Assembly (NCBI GenBank): GCA_902557145.1
Contig: CACDYZ010000005.1
Coordinates: 20,449-84,448, forward strand
Direction of reading: 5' to 3'
Source of the DNA: an uncultured Alphaproteobacteria bacterium
GTDB lineage: Bacteria; Pseudomonadota; Alphaproteobacteria; HIMB59
Length of the DNA: 64,000 bases
Each line of letters opens with the position of its first letter. Within the stretch, counting starts at the first letter, position 1. Below are positions 45,708 to 55,317 of the stretch, piece by piece. The position numbers and the translations under genes are program-made. The notes beneath the pieces were generated by a model that saw only the letters and a list, made by a program, of their open reading frames with translations, searched no databases and was not told the DNA's origin.

Positions 45708-46011
45708 TCTTACATACAATCATTTTTTTATTCTTTCTTTAATAGTCTTTATTATCGGATGCTTTGGATTATTTTTAAATAGAAGAAATATGATTTTAAT
45801 TTTAATGTGTATTGAAATTATATTATTAGCAGCAAATATTAATTTCGTATCGGCATCAGTTTTCTTAAATGATATTAATGGACAAGTATTCTCAATTTTT
45901 ATTTTAACAATCGCTGCTGCTGAGGCAGCAATTGGTTTAGCCATACTGGTTATTTATTTTAGAAATAAAGGAGAGATTGATATAACCCAAATTAATCAAT
46001 TAAAAGACTGA
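45700..46011 (+). CDS. nuoK: NADH-quinone oxidoreductase subunit K
   Basis: A 103-aa Mrp-related three-helix subunit. The proton-path glutamates are visible in LMCIEIILLAANINF and AAAEAAIGLAILV. Length matches the family. Overlaps nuoJ (8 bp) and nuoL (1 bp). Confidence 0.95.
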   Translation: MTSLTYNHFFILSLIVFIIGCFGLFLNRRNMILILMCIEIILLAANINFVSASVFLNDINGQVFSIFILTIAAAEAAIGLAILVIYFRNKGEIDITQINQLKD

Positions 46012-47927
46012 TGTTTAGCTATAAATTACTTTTCTTTCTTCCATTAATTTCAACAATTTTTACATATCCTTTTGGGGTACTACTAGGTGATAAAACTGCT
46101 CAATATTTTTCATCAACGCTAATATCTATTGCAGCTATTTTAAGCTGGTTTTTGTTTATTAGTTTTTCAATGTCTCCCTCTTCAGAAATTATCATTCCTG
46201 TATTAGAGTGGTTTTTTGTTTCGGGTCAGTTTTTTAATTGGGGAATTTCAGTTAACTCTCTAACACTTTTAATGTTAACACTTGTTCTTACTGTATCTGC
46301 TTTAGTCCATATATATTCAATTGAATACATGGCACATGACAATTCAAAAGTAAGATTTATGACTTACTTGAGTTTATTTACATTTTGTATGGTAGCTTTA
46401 GTTGTAAGTGACAATTTAATTCAATTATTTTTTGGATGGGAGTGTGTCGGACTAGCCTCTTATTTACTGATAGGTTTTTGGCACCACAAGAAATCTGCAA
46501 ATTTAGCAGCTATGAAAGCTTTTTTAGTAAATAGGGTTGCAGATTTTGGCTTTCTTATTGGTATCGCTACTCTTTACATATTTTTAGATACATTATCCAT
46601 TAATGAAATAATATCAGGTAAAGAAAAATTATTAAATTATGATATTAATTTTTTAGGCTTTAATATTAATGCGTTAGTTTTTTCATGTTTTTTTCTTTTT
46701 ATAGGTGCCATGGGAAAATCTGCTCAATTTGGTTTTCATACTTGGTTACCTGATGCTATGGAGGGACCAACTCCTGTTTCAGCATTAATTCATGCAGCTA
46801 CAATGGTAACAGCTGGTGTTTTTTTGACTGTTAGATTTTCAGAATTAATGGTCATGTCTGATTTTATTATGACTTTTGTTCTTATTATAGGACTACTTAC
46901 AGCATTCTTTGCAGCATCAGTTGGATTTTTTCAAAAAGATATAAAAAAGGTAATTGCATACTCTACTTGTAGTCAATTAGGTTTCATGTTTGTAGCTTGT
47001 GGACTAGGTGCATTCAACATTGCCATATTTCATTTAATAACACATGGTTATTTTAAAGCTTTACTCTTTTTATCATCAGGGTCAGTTATTCACGGAGTTC
47101 ATGATGAACAAGATATGGATAAAATGGGTAATCTTTTTCCAAAGATGAAAATTACAGCATTAATGATGTGGATAGGCACTCTTGCTATAATTGGCTTTCC
47201 ATATTCATCTGGTTATTTTTCAAAAGATTTAATTTTAAGTTCATCTTTTAATTTGAACAGTTTTGGTCCTTTAGTTTATTTCATTTTAGCAATAGTATCT
47301 GCAATGACTGCTTTCTACTCATTCAGATTAATATTTAAGGTGTTTCATGGTAAATATAATGGATCTTACGATTATGAAAAAATTCATGAATCAGGACCAT
47401 TTATGTTGGTTCCTTTATTGCTTTTATCATTAGGAGCAATTTCTGTAGGCTACTTTTTAAATGATTTACTCGCTGGTTATAATTCAAAAAATTTTTGGAA
47501 TGACATAATATTTTTAAACCAAGATAAACATTATTACTCTTCTTTTTTTCCAATATTATCTAAATCCTTAGTTGCTATAGGAGTTGCTTTTGCGGTTTAT
47601 TACTATGGATTTAATTTAAATAAACTTGCTGACTTGAAAAAAAGGTTTTACTCAATTTACAATTTTGTTTTGAACAAATGGTACTTTGATGAATTATATA
47701 ATAAGATTTTTGTTTTACCTTTGTATAGTTTAGGAAAATTTTTATGGACCAGAATAGACCAAGGGTTTATTGATAAATACCTCCCTAATGGAAGTGCTTC
47801 TATAGTATCTACAATTTCAAAAGCGTTTAAAAGAATTCAAACAGGATATATATTTGATTATACATTTATAATAATCTCAGGTTTCACACTTTTTATAAGT
47901 ATCATTTTTTATATATCTATTACATAA
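46011..47927 (+). CDS. nuoL: NADH-quinone oxidoreductase subunit L
   Basis: A 638-aa antiporter-like proton pump subunit, about 16 helices with the long lateral amphipathic helix at the C-terminus. FFGWECVGLASYLLIGFWHHKKSAN holds the key Glu; GAMGKSAQFGFHTWLPDAMEGPTPVSALIHAATMVTAGVFL (about 237-277) holds the Lys and HisPro-type channel motif. Ends 1 bp before nuoM. Confidence 0.96.
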   Translation: MFSYKLLFFLPLISTIFTYPFGVLLGDKTAQYFSSTLISIAAILSWFLFISFSMSPSSEIIIPVLEWFFVSGQFFNWGISVNSLTLLMLTLVLTVSALVHIYSIEYMAHDNSKVRFMTYLSLFTFCMVALVVSDNLIQLFFGWECVGLASYLLIGFWHHKKSANLAAMKAFLVNRVADFGFLIGIATLYIFLDTLSINEIISGKEKLLNYDINFLGFNINALVFSCFFLFIGAMGKSAQFGFHTWLPDAMEGPTPVSALIHAATMVTAGVFLTVRFSELMVMSDFIMTFVLIIGLLTAFFAASVGFFQKDIKKVIAYSTCSQLGFMFVACGLGAFNIAIFHLITHGYFKALLFLSSGSVIHGVHDEQDMDKMGNLFPKMKITALMMWIGTLAIIGFPYSSGYFSKDLILSSSFNLNSFGPLVYFILAIVSAMTAFYSFRLIFKVFHGKYNGSYDYEKIHESGPFMLVPLLLLSLGAISVGYFLNDLLAGYNSKNFWNDIIFLNQDKHYYSSFFPILSKSLVAIGVAFAVYYYGFNLNKLADLKKRFYSIYNFVLNKWYFDELYNKIFVLPLYSLGKFLWTRIDQGFIDKYLPNGSASIVSTISKAFKRIQTGYIFDYTFIIISGFTLFISIIFYISIT

Positions 47928-47928
47928 A

Positions 47929-49383
47929 ATGAGCTTCCCCATATTATCACTTTTAATTCTAACTCCTATAATAGGAGCATTAACACTTTCATTATCAAGT
48001 AGTGCTCAATTAAAAAATAAGACAATTTTTTTATCTGGTTTATGGATCACTACAGGTGAATTTCTTCTAAGTTTACTCTTACCAATATTTTACGATAAAA
48101 CTAAAAATGGTTATCAGTTTACAGAGTACCACACATGGTTTGATAAGTTTGATATTAATTACTACGTTGGTGTAGATGGTGTATCTATTCCATTAATCCT
48201 TTTAACTACTTTTTTAGTTCCTATTTGTTTGTTGTGCTCTTTAAATTCAATCCAAAATAGAGCTAAAGAATTTGTAATTTATTTTCTTTTGCTTGAAAGC
48301 TTTATCATTGGAGTTTTTGTAAGTATTGATTTGGTAATTTTTTACGTCTTCTTTGAGGCAGTTTTAATTCCTATGTTTTTAATCATTGGAATTTGGGGAG
48401 GAGAAAATAGGCTTTATGCTACTTTTAAATTTTTCCTATATACGCTTGCAGGATCTGTTTTAATGCTTTTAGCTATTATATACATTATCTCTAAAGTTAA
48501 ATCAGGTAATATTGAATTAATCTCAGATTTTACCTTTGATCAACAAATAGAATTAATTCTATTTTTATGTTTCTTCGCATCTTTTGCTGTAAAAGTTCCA
48601 ATGTTTCCTTTTCATACGTGGTTACCTGATGCTCATGTTCAAGCACCTACGAGTGGGTCAGTTATATTAGCTGGCGTACTACTTAAGTTAGGAGCTTATG
48701 GTTTTATTAGACTATCTTTGCCATTCTTTGAGTATGCATCAATATATTTTCAGCCAATGATTTTTGCACTAAGCTGTGTAGCAATTGTTTACACATCAAT
48801 TGTTGCTTTAAGACAATTAGATATGAAAAAAATGATTGCTTATTCTTCTGTGGCTCACATGGGTTTTGTTACAATAGGTATTTTTACTCTTACACAAGAT
48901 GGTATAAATGGTGCATATTTTCAAATGATAAGTCATGGAATAGTTTCAGCTGCACTATTTTTAATAGTTGGAGTTGTTTACGAAAGACATCATACAAGAA
49001 TGATTTCAGATTATAGTGGAGTCACGAATGTAATGCCTAAATATTCATTTTTTTTCATGATTTTTATGCTTTCATCTGTAGGTTTACCTGGAACTAGTGG
49101 TTTCGTTGGAGAGTTTCTAGTTATTATGTCTACTATAAGTGTAAGCGTATACCTTACATTTTTTACTGCTATTGGGGTAATCTTAGGAGCATCTTATATG
49201 CTTTTATTATATAAAAATGTAAATTTTGGAGACTTAAAGTCTGATATAAAACAATTAGCAGATTTATCAAATATAGAAATTTTTTACTTTTCTTGTTTAG
49301 CCTTTCTCACAATGCTTCTAGGTATATATCCTAAACTGTTATTTGAAATGATTAATAAGAGTATTTCTATGAGTATTCTTTAA
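47929..49383 (+). CDS. nuoM: NADH-quinone oxidoreductase subunit M
   Basis: A 484-aa antiporter-like proton pump subunit with about 14 helices. FYVFFEAVLIPMFLIIGIWGG contains the key Glu near 144. KVPMFPFHTWLPDAHVQAPTSGSVILAGVLLKLGAYGF (about 222-259) is the channel segment. Overlaps nuoN by one base. Confidence 0.96.
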   Translation: MSFPILSLLILTPIIGALTLSLSSSAQLKNKTIFLSGLWITTGEFLLSLLLPIFYDKTKNGYQFTEYHTWFDKFDINYYVGVDGVSIPLILLTTFLVPICLLCSLNSIQNRAKEFVIYFLLLESFIIGVFVSIDLVIFYVFFEAVLIPMFLIIGIWGGENRLYATFKFFLYTLAGSVLMLLAIIYIISKVKSGNIELISDFTFDQQIELILFLCFFASFAVKVPMFPFHTWLPDAHVQAPTSGSVILAGVLLKLGAYGFIRLSLPFFEYASIYFQPMIFALSCVAIVYTSIVALRQLDMKKMIAYSSVAHMGFVTIGIFTLTQDGINGAYFQMISHGIVSAALFLIVGVVYERHHTRMISDYSGVTNVMPKYSFFFMIFMLSSVGLPGTSGFVGEFLVIMSTISVSVYLTFFTAIGVILGASYMLLLYKNVNFGDLKSDIKQLADLSNIEIFYFSCLAFLTMLLGIYPKLLFEMINKSISMSIL

Positions 49384-50771
49384 TGATCAATTTTTATCAA
49401 TTAATCCCAGAAATTTTTATACTTGCTTTAATTTTAATTACATTATGTTTTGGATTACTTAATAAGGATAGGTCTATCGCAATTAACACTATAGGTTTTT
49501 TCATATTAACCCTAATACTTATAAATTTTGGAAAAGACTTTTATATTTCCACTGATCTTTCATTAAATACAATTAACTTATTTGTATTATCAAAGATAAT
49601 ACTTTCAATTGGTTCTATTGTTTTTATTTTACTCTCAAAGAGACCGTTAAAAAATGAAAATTTGTATAGATATGAATATATCCTATTCATATTATTTGCT
49701 ATTCTTGGGTCTTTCGTTCTTATTTCAAGTGATAATTTTTTAACAGCTTTTATTGGGTTAGAACTTCAATCTTTGTCATTATATTTAATGGCTGCCTTTA
49801 ATACCAAAAATTTAAAATCAAATGAAGCGGGGATTAAATATTTTTCTCTTGGTGCTTTATCATCTGGTTTTCTCTTATTTGGTATCTCAATGATTTATTA
49901 CGATACCGGTTCTTTTTATATGCAAAACCTAAATAATTTTACAACCATAAGTGAAATAGGCTTATCTTTAGTCCTTATTTCTTTATTTTTTAAGGTCTCT
50001 GCAGCTCCATTTCATATTTGGACACCAGATGTATATGAAGGATCACCGACTATATCTACACTTTTTTTTGCTAGTTTACCTAAGTTTGCCTCACTAATAT
50101 TTTTATTTAGAGTTTATCAAGATCTTAACATTTCAGGCATTCAGTCTCTAAATTATATTTTTCAAATTGTTTGCGCCATATCGCTACTTGTTGGAGTTTA
50201 CGGAGCAATTACACAAAAAGTTATCAAAAGATTATTAGCTTTTAGCTCAATTAATCACATAGGTTTTATGTTACTTGGAATCATGAGTTATCAATTTATG
50301 TCTGAGGGAACATTATTTTTCTATTTAATTATTTATTTAATTACTACTTTTGGGATTTTTGCTGTTTTACTTAATTTAAGAACTGTGGAAGGTGAATTCA
50401 CCAAAATATCTCAACTTAATGGTTTAAGATTTACATCGAACTCTAAATCTATCAGTATGCTAGTGTTTTTCTTTTCACTTGCGGGAATACCACCTTTTGC
50501 TGGTTTCTTTGCTAAATTTTTTATTCTTTCAGCCTCAATAACTGATGGTTTTTTCTTTTTATCAATAGTAGCTGTTTTGAGTTCTGTAATTGCAGCATTC
50601 TATTATTTAACGATTATAAAAAATATGTTTTTCAATAAATCAGAAATAGAGCCATTAGATGACAACAATAAAATAGGTAAAGTAATATTTATAAGTTTTG
50701 GATTAATAATAACTTTATTTTTCTTTTATCCAGATCCATTAATCAATTTAGTAGATAGCCTTTTTAAATAA
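49383..50771 (+). CDS. nuoN: NADH-quinone oxidoreductase subunit N
   Basis: A 462-aa antiporter-like proton pump subunit, last of the complex I operon. FIGLELQSLSLYLMAAF with its key Glu is near 123-139. FKVSAAPFHIWTPDVYEGSPTISTLFFASLPKFASL (about 203-238) is the channel segment. The birA gene follows after 3 bp, so the transcript continues. Confidence 0.96.
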   Translation: MINFYQLIPEIFILALILITLCFGLLNKDRSIAINTIGFFILTLILINFGKDFYISTDLSLNTINLFVLSKIILSIGSIVFILLSKRPLKNENLYRYEYILFILFAILGSFVLISSDNFLTAFIGLELQSLSLYLMAAFNTKNLKSNEAGIKYFSLGALSSGFLLFGISMIYYDTGSFYMQNLNNFTTISEIGLSLVLISLFFKVSAAPFHIWTPDVYEGSPTISTLFFASLPKFASLIFLFRVYQDLNISGIQSLNYIFQIVCAISLLVGVYGAITQKVIKRLLAFSSINHIGFMLLGIMSYQFMSEGTLFFYLIIYLITTFGIFAVLLNLRTVEGEFTKISQLNGLRFTSNSKSISMLVFFFSLAGIPPFAGFFAKFFILSASITDGFFFLSIVAVLSSVIAAFYYLTIIKNMFFNKSEIEPLDDNNKIGKVIFISFGLIITLFFFYPDPLINLVDSLFK

Positions 50772-50774
50772 AAA

Positions 50775-51461
50775 TTGTACAAAGTTATTTATGATACCAT
50801 TGCCTCAACTCAAAATGAGATAATAAACTTTGATCGATATAAAAAAGTCTTAAATAATAACAATCTTTATGTTCAATCATTAAAACAAGAAAAAGGTACC
50901 GGAAGAGGTAAAAAAAAGTGGATAAGCCCTAAAGGTAATATTTACTTAACAATCAATCAAAAATTAAAAGCTACTATTGCTCTTAAAAATAATTTTTATA
51001 TTTGTTATTTGATTCATAAATTTTTTAAGAGGATTCACGATATCGACTTAGAATATAAATGGCCAAATGATTTATTTTACCAAAATAAAAAAATAGTTGG
51101 TGTAGTAGTCAAATCAACTATTTTAGGAAACAACTCATACTTAAAAACTGGTATAGGAATAAATATAAATAACACACCTTTAATTAAGTCTAATTCTTTG
51201 TCACGTATTTTAAAAAAAAAATCAAATATAATAAACTTATCAAATAAAATTATTGATTTTATTGAATATAATTTATCAAAAGAAATATCCAATCAGATAT
51301 TAGTGGGGTATCTTAATAAATATATGCTAAAAAATTTTAAACTAAATCATCCAACTTTTGGAAAAAATATTGTTGAAATAATAAATGTTAATGAAGATTT
51401 TTCATTAAATATTAAAATTGAAGATGAAAATAAAAAAATCTTTTTTGGAGAGCTTGTGTGA
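50775..51461 (+). CDS. birA: Biotin--[acetyl-CoA-carboxylase] ligase (catalytic domain only)
   Basis: A 228-aa biotin protein ligase. TIASTQNE (about 8-15), QEKGTGRGKKKWISPKGN (biotinyl-AMP loop, about 38-55) and KWPNDLFYQNKKIVGVVV (catalytic Lys) are clear. It lacks the N-terminal helix-turn-helix of E. coli BirA, so it is an enzyme and not a repressor. TTG start 3 bp after nuoN. Overlaps coaX by 4 bp. This nuo-birA-coaX-rnj order is common in Alphaproteobacteria. Confidence 0.92.
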   Translation: MYKVIYDTIASTQNEIINFDRYKKVLNNNNLYVQSLKQEKGTGRGKKKWISPKGNIYLTINQKLKATIALKNNFYICYLIHKFFKRIHDIDLEYKWPNDLFYQNKKIVGVVVKSTILGNNSYLKTGIGININNTPLIKSNSLSRILKKKSNIINLSNKIIDFIEYNLSKEISNQILVGYLNKYMLKNFKLNHPTFGKNIVEIINVNEDFSLNIKIEDENKKIFFGELV

Positions 51462-52204
51462 ATTTAGTTGTCGATATTGGTAACACATCTCTAAAGTATT
51501 CATCAACTACTGATATTGGTATAAAAAAAGTACGCCAATTAAAATATTCAAAAAAAAAACCTACATTTATTATTAAATTTTTAAAAAACCAATTTAAAAC
51601 ACATAAAATAATTTATATTTGCTCAGTTGTCTCAGAAATAGACAAGATTATTAAAGAAAATTTAAAAATCTATAGAAAAGATTTAATATTTATTAATAAG
51701 AAAAAATTAACTTCCTTAGTTCATCGCCGAGTAAATTTAAGTCAACTCGGAAATGATAGAATAATCAATGTATTATCTGCAATCAAAATGTATCCTAAAT
51801 CTAAATCTTTCATAATAATTGATTTAGGTACTGCAACCACTTTAGATATTGTAATTAATTATAAATATTTTGGTGGTGTCATTTTACCTGGACGTACTAC
51901 CTCATATGAAAATCTAATATCATTAGCCTCAGGTATAAAAAATATGAAATTTTCTAATGATACTAATATTTTAGGAAAAAATACAAACCAAGCCTTAATG
52001 TCAGGTTTTAATATAGGCTACAAGCTCATGATAGAATCTTATTTAAAACTAATTAAAACTACTTATAAAAGAAATTTTAAAGTGATTTTTACTGGTGGAT
52101 ATGCTAGCACTATTATTAATAAAAAGACAAAATTTATTTATAGAGAAGATTTAACTCTTTTAGGTACTTCTTTTTACCAAAACTTTTTAAATGAAAAACA
52201 TTGA
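51458..52204 (+). CDS. coaX: Type III pantothenate kinase
   Basis: A 248-aa ASKHA-fold kinase for the first step of coenzyme A synthesis. VVDIGNTSLKYS (phosphate loop), LGNDRIINVLSA, IIDLGTATTLDIV (about 126-138) and GGVILPGR are the family motifs; FTGGYAS is the adenosine motif. GTG start. The stop overlaps rnj by 14 bp. Confidence 0.93.
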   Translation: MNLVVDIGNTSLKYSSTTDIGIKKVRQLKYSKKKPTFIIKFLKNQFKTHKIIYICSVVSEIDKIIKENLKIYRKDLIFINKKKLTSLVHRRVNLSQLGNDRIINVLSAIKMYPKSKSFIIIDLGTATTLDIVINYKYFGGVILPGRTTSYENLISLASGIKNMKFSNDTNILGKNTNQALMSGFNIGYKLMIESYLKLIKTTYKRNFKVIFTGGYASTIINKKTKFIYREDLTLLGTSFYQNFLNEKH

Positions 52205-53849
52205 ATTATTAAATAATAAAAAGAACACCTATTTTTTGTCAATTGGTGGAATAGGTGAAATAGGTGGCAATAATTATTTATATTCTTTTAAAGGGGAACA
52301 AGTTATCGTTGATGGGGGTATATCATTTGCTGATGATAGTCTTCCAGGCGTAGATATCACTATTCCTGATCCTTATATTTTTTTAAATTCAAACATTAAA
52401 CCTAAAGCTATGATCTTAACTCATGCTCATGAAGATCATGTTGGAGGGTTGGAGTATTACTTTGATAAAATAGATTTTCCTATTTATTGTAACCAATTTA
52501 CATTTTCATATATTAAACATAAATTTAATAAAATAGCTGGATATGAAAAGAAATTTATTATAATTGATGATTTTCAAGAAATTGAATTTGAAAATTTCTC
52601 TTTCCAATTAATTCCTACGACTCACTCCATACCTGATCCTACAGGTATTTTTTTTAAAACATTAGAGGGCAACATATATCATACAGGTGATTGGAAAATA
52701 GACAAAAATCCAGTAACTGGTTCTCCATTTGATTACCAAAATTATCAGTTACTAAAGGATGAAAAAATTGATTTACTAATTGGTGACTCAACAAATGCCG
52801 GTGTAAACGAAATTTCTCGTTCAGAGTCTGAATTAGATCCTTCATTTGATAAACTGTTTAAAAAGCTTAACGGAAGAATCGTAGTAACATGTTTTTCATC
52901 AAATATTGCAAGACTGAAAACAATAATTTCAAATGCTATTAAGCAGGATAAAAAAATATTTGTTGTAGGAAGAAGTATTAAAAGAGCTATTAATACTGCC
53001 ATTGAAGAAAAATTAATTGAAAATTTTGAAATTCATAATGAGAAAAAATTTCAAGACTATAATAAAGATAAAGTATTATTGATATGTACTGGAAGCCAAG
53101 GGGAAAAAAATTCTGCTCTTTGGAAGATTGCAAACAATACACATAATCAAATTAAATTAAGCTCAAAAGACAATATAATTTTCTCATCTAAAGAAATTCC
53201 AGGTAATGAAAAATCAATATCTTATCTAAAAAACTCTTTTAGTTACTTGGGTTTAAATATCATTACAGATACTGATGAATTTGTTCATGTTTCAGGACAT
53301 CCAGGAAAAAATGAAATTAAAGAGTTTTATTCTTTTATTCAACCTAAATCTTTAATTCCTATGCATGGAGAATATCTTCATTTGAAAAAACATCTTGAAA
53401 TAGCTAAAAGTTTAAAAATTGAGAAGACTAATCTTCTTTTAAGTGGAGATTTGTGTCAATTAGATTTAATCAACAAAAACCATAAGCTCATTGATCAATT
53501 TATTATAAAAAAACTCCCTGTTGTTCAAAACCTAATTATAGAAGAAGATAATTTTATAAATGAAAGAGGAAAAATTCTTCATAATGGAGTAATAAGTATA
53601 AATTTAATTTTAAATAAAAAATTTGATATCATTAAATTTCAACTTTTTGATAAAGGCTTTCCATTTCCTTACAATAAGGAAATTATTCAAAATGAGATCA
53701 AAGATATTTTATTAAATAAAATATTATTTATTAAGGATGAAATCGATGAAACCTCTCTGAGTGAATTAGTAGAGGAAGTTTCTAAAAAAACTTTTAATAG
53801 AAATTTCTCTTTAAAGCCTGAGTTGTTGATACACATATCATTGATATGA
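52191..53849 (+). CDS. rnj: Ribonuclease J
   Basis: A 552-aa metallo-beta-lactamase/beta-CASP ribonuclease for RNA decay and rRNA/tRNA processing. The metal site is LTHAHEDHVGGLEY (about 76-89); THSIPD, HTGDWKID, GDSTNAG, the beta-CASP CFSSNIARL and HVSGHPGKNEI with MHGEYLHLKKH follow. The C-terminal domain (about 460-552) is present. Overlaps the next small membrane gene by 4 bp. Confidence 0.94.
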   Translation: MKNIELLNNKKNTYFLSIGGIGEIGGNNYLYSFKGEQVIVDGGISFADDSLPGVDITIPDPYIFLNSNIKPKAMILTHAHEDHVGGLEYYFDKIDFPIYCNQFTFSYIKHKFNKIAGYEKKFIIIDDFQEIEFENFSFQLIPTTHSIPDPTGIFFKTLEGNIYHTGDWKIDKNPVTGSPFDYQNYQLLKDEKIDLLIGDSTNAGVNEISRSESELDPSFDKLFKKLNGRIVVTCFSSNIARLKTIISNAIKQDKKIFVVGRSIKRAINTAIEEKLIENFEIHNEKKFQDYNKDKVLLICTGSQGEKNSALWKIANNTHNQIKLSSKDNIIFSSKEIPGNEKSISYLKNSFSYLGLNIITDTDEFVHVSGHPGKNEIKEFYSFIQPKSLIPMHGEYLHLKKHLEIAKSLKIEKTNLLLSGDLCQLDLINKNHKLIDQFIIKKLPVVQNLIIEEDNFINERGKILHNGVISINLILNKKFDIIKFQLFDKGFPFPYNKEIIQNEIKDILLNKILFIKDEIDETSLSELVEEVSKKTFNRNFSLKPELLIHISLI

Positions 53850-54046
53850 AGTTTTTATTCTTACTTTTTATTATTTGGTGGGTTATTTTCATGACAATAT
53901 TACCTATTAAAAGATCTGAATTTGAAGAGGGTATGCCTAGAAAGTCATATTTAGGTGCTAAATTTTTAATTTCATTTGCTTTGTCAATGATTGTATCCTT
54001 TTTTATAATAAAATATGAAAATAATATATTTGAATACTTTAAATGA
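53846..54046 (+). CDS. DUF1467 family small membrane protein
   Basis: A 66-aa protein with two hydrophobic helices (about 3-21 and 40-59). FIIWWVIFMTILPIK and the loop EEGMPRKSYLGAKFLIS are the features of the alphaproteobacterial DUF1467 family, always encoded between rnj and proS. Function unknown. Overlaps both neighbours by 4 bp. Confidence 0.88.
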   Translation: MKFLFLLFIIWWVIFMTILPIKRSEFEEGMPRKSYLGAKFLISFALSMIVSFFIIKYENNIFEYFK

Positions 54047-55317
54047 AATTATCTAACCTTTTATTTAATTCACTAAAAGAGCCACCTAAAGAAGCTAAAA
54101 TTTTATCCCATCAATTAATGCTGCGCTCTTCAATGATTAGACAGCACACATCAGGCATCTATACTTGGCTACCATTGGGTTTTAAAGTTTTAAAAAATAT
54201 TGAAAATATTATTAGGCACAATCAAGACGTAATTGGTTGTAACGAAATGTTAATGTCTACTATCCAATCTTCGGAATTGTGGAAAAAAAGTGGAAGATAT
54301 ACAGATTATGGAAAAGAGATGTTAAGAATTACAGACAGACATGAAAATGAATTATTATATGGACCAACGAATGAAGAAGTAATAACAGATTTATTTTCAG
54401 ATTATGTGAATTCCTATAAAGCTCTTCCAAAATATCTTTATCATATTCAATGGAAATTTAGAGACGAAATTAGACCTCGATTTGGTGTAATGCGAGGTAG
54501 GGAATTTTTGATGAAGGATGCATATAGTTTCGATTTAACAGAGGAAAGTGCTTTTGAAACTTATAAAATTTTTTTTAGAAGTTACTTAAAAACTTTTTTA
54601 GATTTAGGCTTACAACCAATACCAGTTAAGGCAGCCACAGGAGCTATTGGAGGAGATCTATCTCATGAGTTTCAAATATTAGCTAGTACAGGTGAAAGTG
54701 AACTTGCCTATGACTCAAAATTGGTTGACTCTAATTTATTTGAAAAAAGTTATGAAGAAATTACATCAATGTATTCTGCTTCAGATGAAATGATTGATAA
54801 ATCTAAATCTGATGTGATAGTTGGAAGAGGTATTGAAGTAGGTCATATATTTAACTTTGGCACAAAATATACTAAACCATTAGAATGCTATTTATTAAAT
54901 AAAGATGGAAAGAGGATAAACCCATATATGGGATCTTACGGAATCGGTGTTTCAAGATTAACAGCAGCCATAATAGAAGCATTTCATGATGAGAGAGGTA
55001 TCAAATGGCCTATTAACATTTCTCCTTTCAAGATAAATATTATAATTCAATCAAACTCTGATTTGAATGAAGAGATTGAGGGCATATACAATACTTTAAC
55101 TTCTAAATACAACAATATTAGTCTTGATGATAGAGATTTAGGCATTGGAAGAAAAATTAAAGATTCTGAATTAATCGGAATACCTTGGACATTGATTATT
55201 GGAAACAACTATAAAGAAAAAGGTCAAATTGAAGTTATTAGGAGATCTGATGGAGATAAGGTATTTTTAAGCAAACAAGAAATTGAGAACTTTGAATTTG
55301 AACAATACACTCCATAA
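54043..55317 (+). CDS. proS: Prolyl-tRNA synthetase (short, alphaproteobacterial type)
   Basis: A 424-aa class II synthetase. Motif 1 region HQLMLRSSMIRQHTSGIYTWLPLG (about 23-46), motif 2 FRDEIRPRFGVMRGREFLMKDAYSFD and motif 3 GSYGIGVSRL are present, and the C-terminal anticodon-binding domain is short. The YbaK-like editing insertion of E. coli ProS is absent, as is normal for Alphaproteobacteria. The last 35 bp overlap the following gene. Confidence 0.95.
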   Translation: MKLSNLLFNSLKEPPKEAKILSHQLMLRSSMIRQHTSGIYTWLPLGFKVLKNIENIIRHNQDVIGCNEMLMSTIQSSELWKKSGRYTDYGKEMLRITDRHENELLYGPTNEEVITDLFSDYVNSYKALPKYLYHIQWKFRDEIRPRFGVMRGREFLMKDAYSFDLTEESAFETYKIFFRSYLKTFLDLGLQPIPVKAATGAIGGDLSHEFQILASTGESELAYDSKLVDSNLFEKSYEEITSMYSASDEMIDKSKSDVIVGRGIEVGHIFNFGTKYTKPLECYLLNKDGKRINPYMGSYGIGVSRLTAAIIEAFHDERGIKWPINISPFKINIIIQSNSDLNEEIEGIYNTLTSKYNNISLDDRDLGIGRKIKDSELIGIPWTLIIGNNYKEKGQIEVIRRSDGDKVFLSKQEIENFEFEQYTP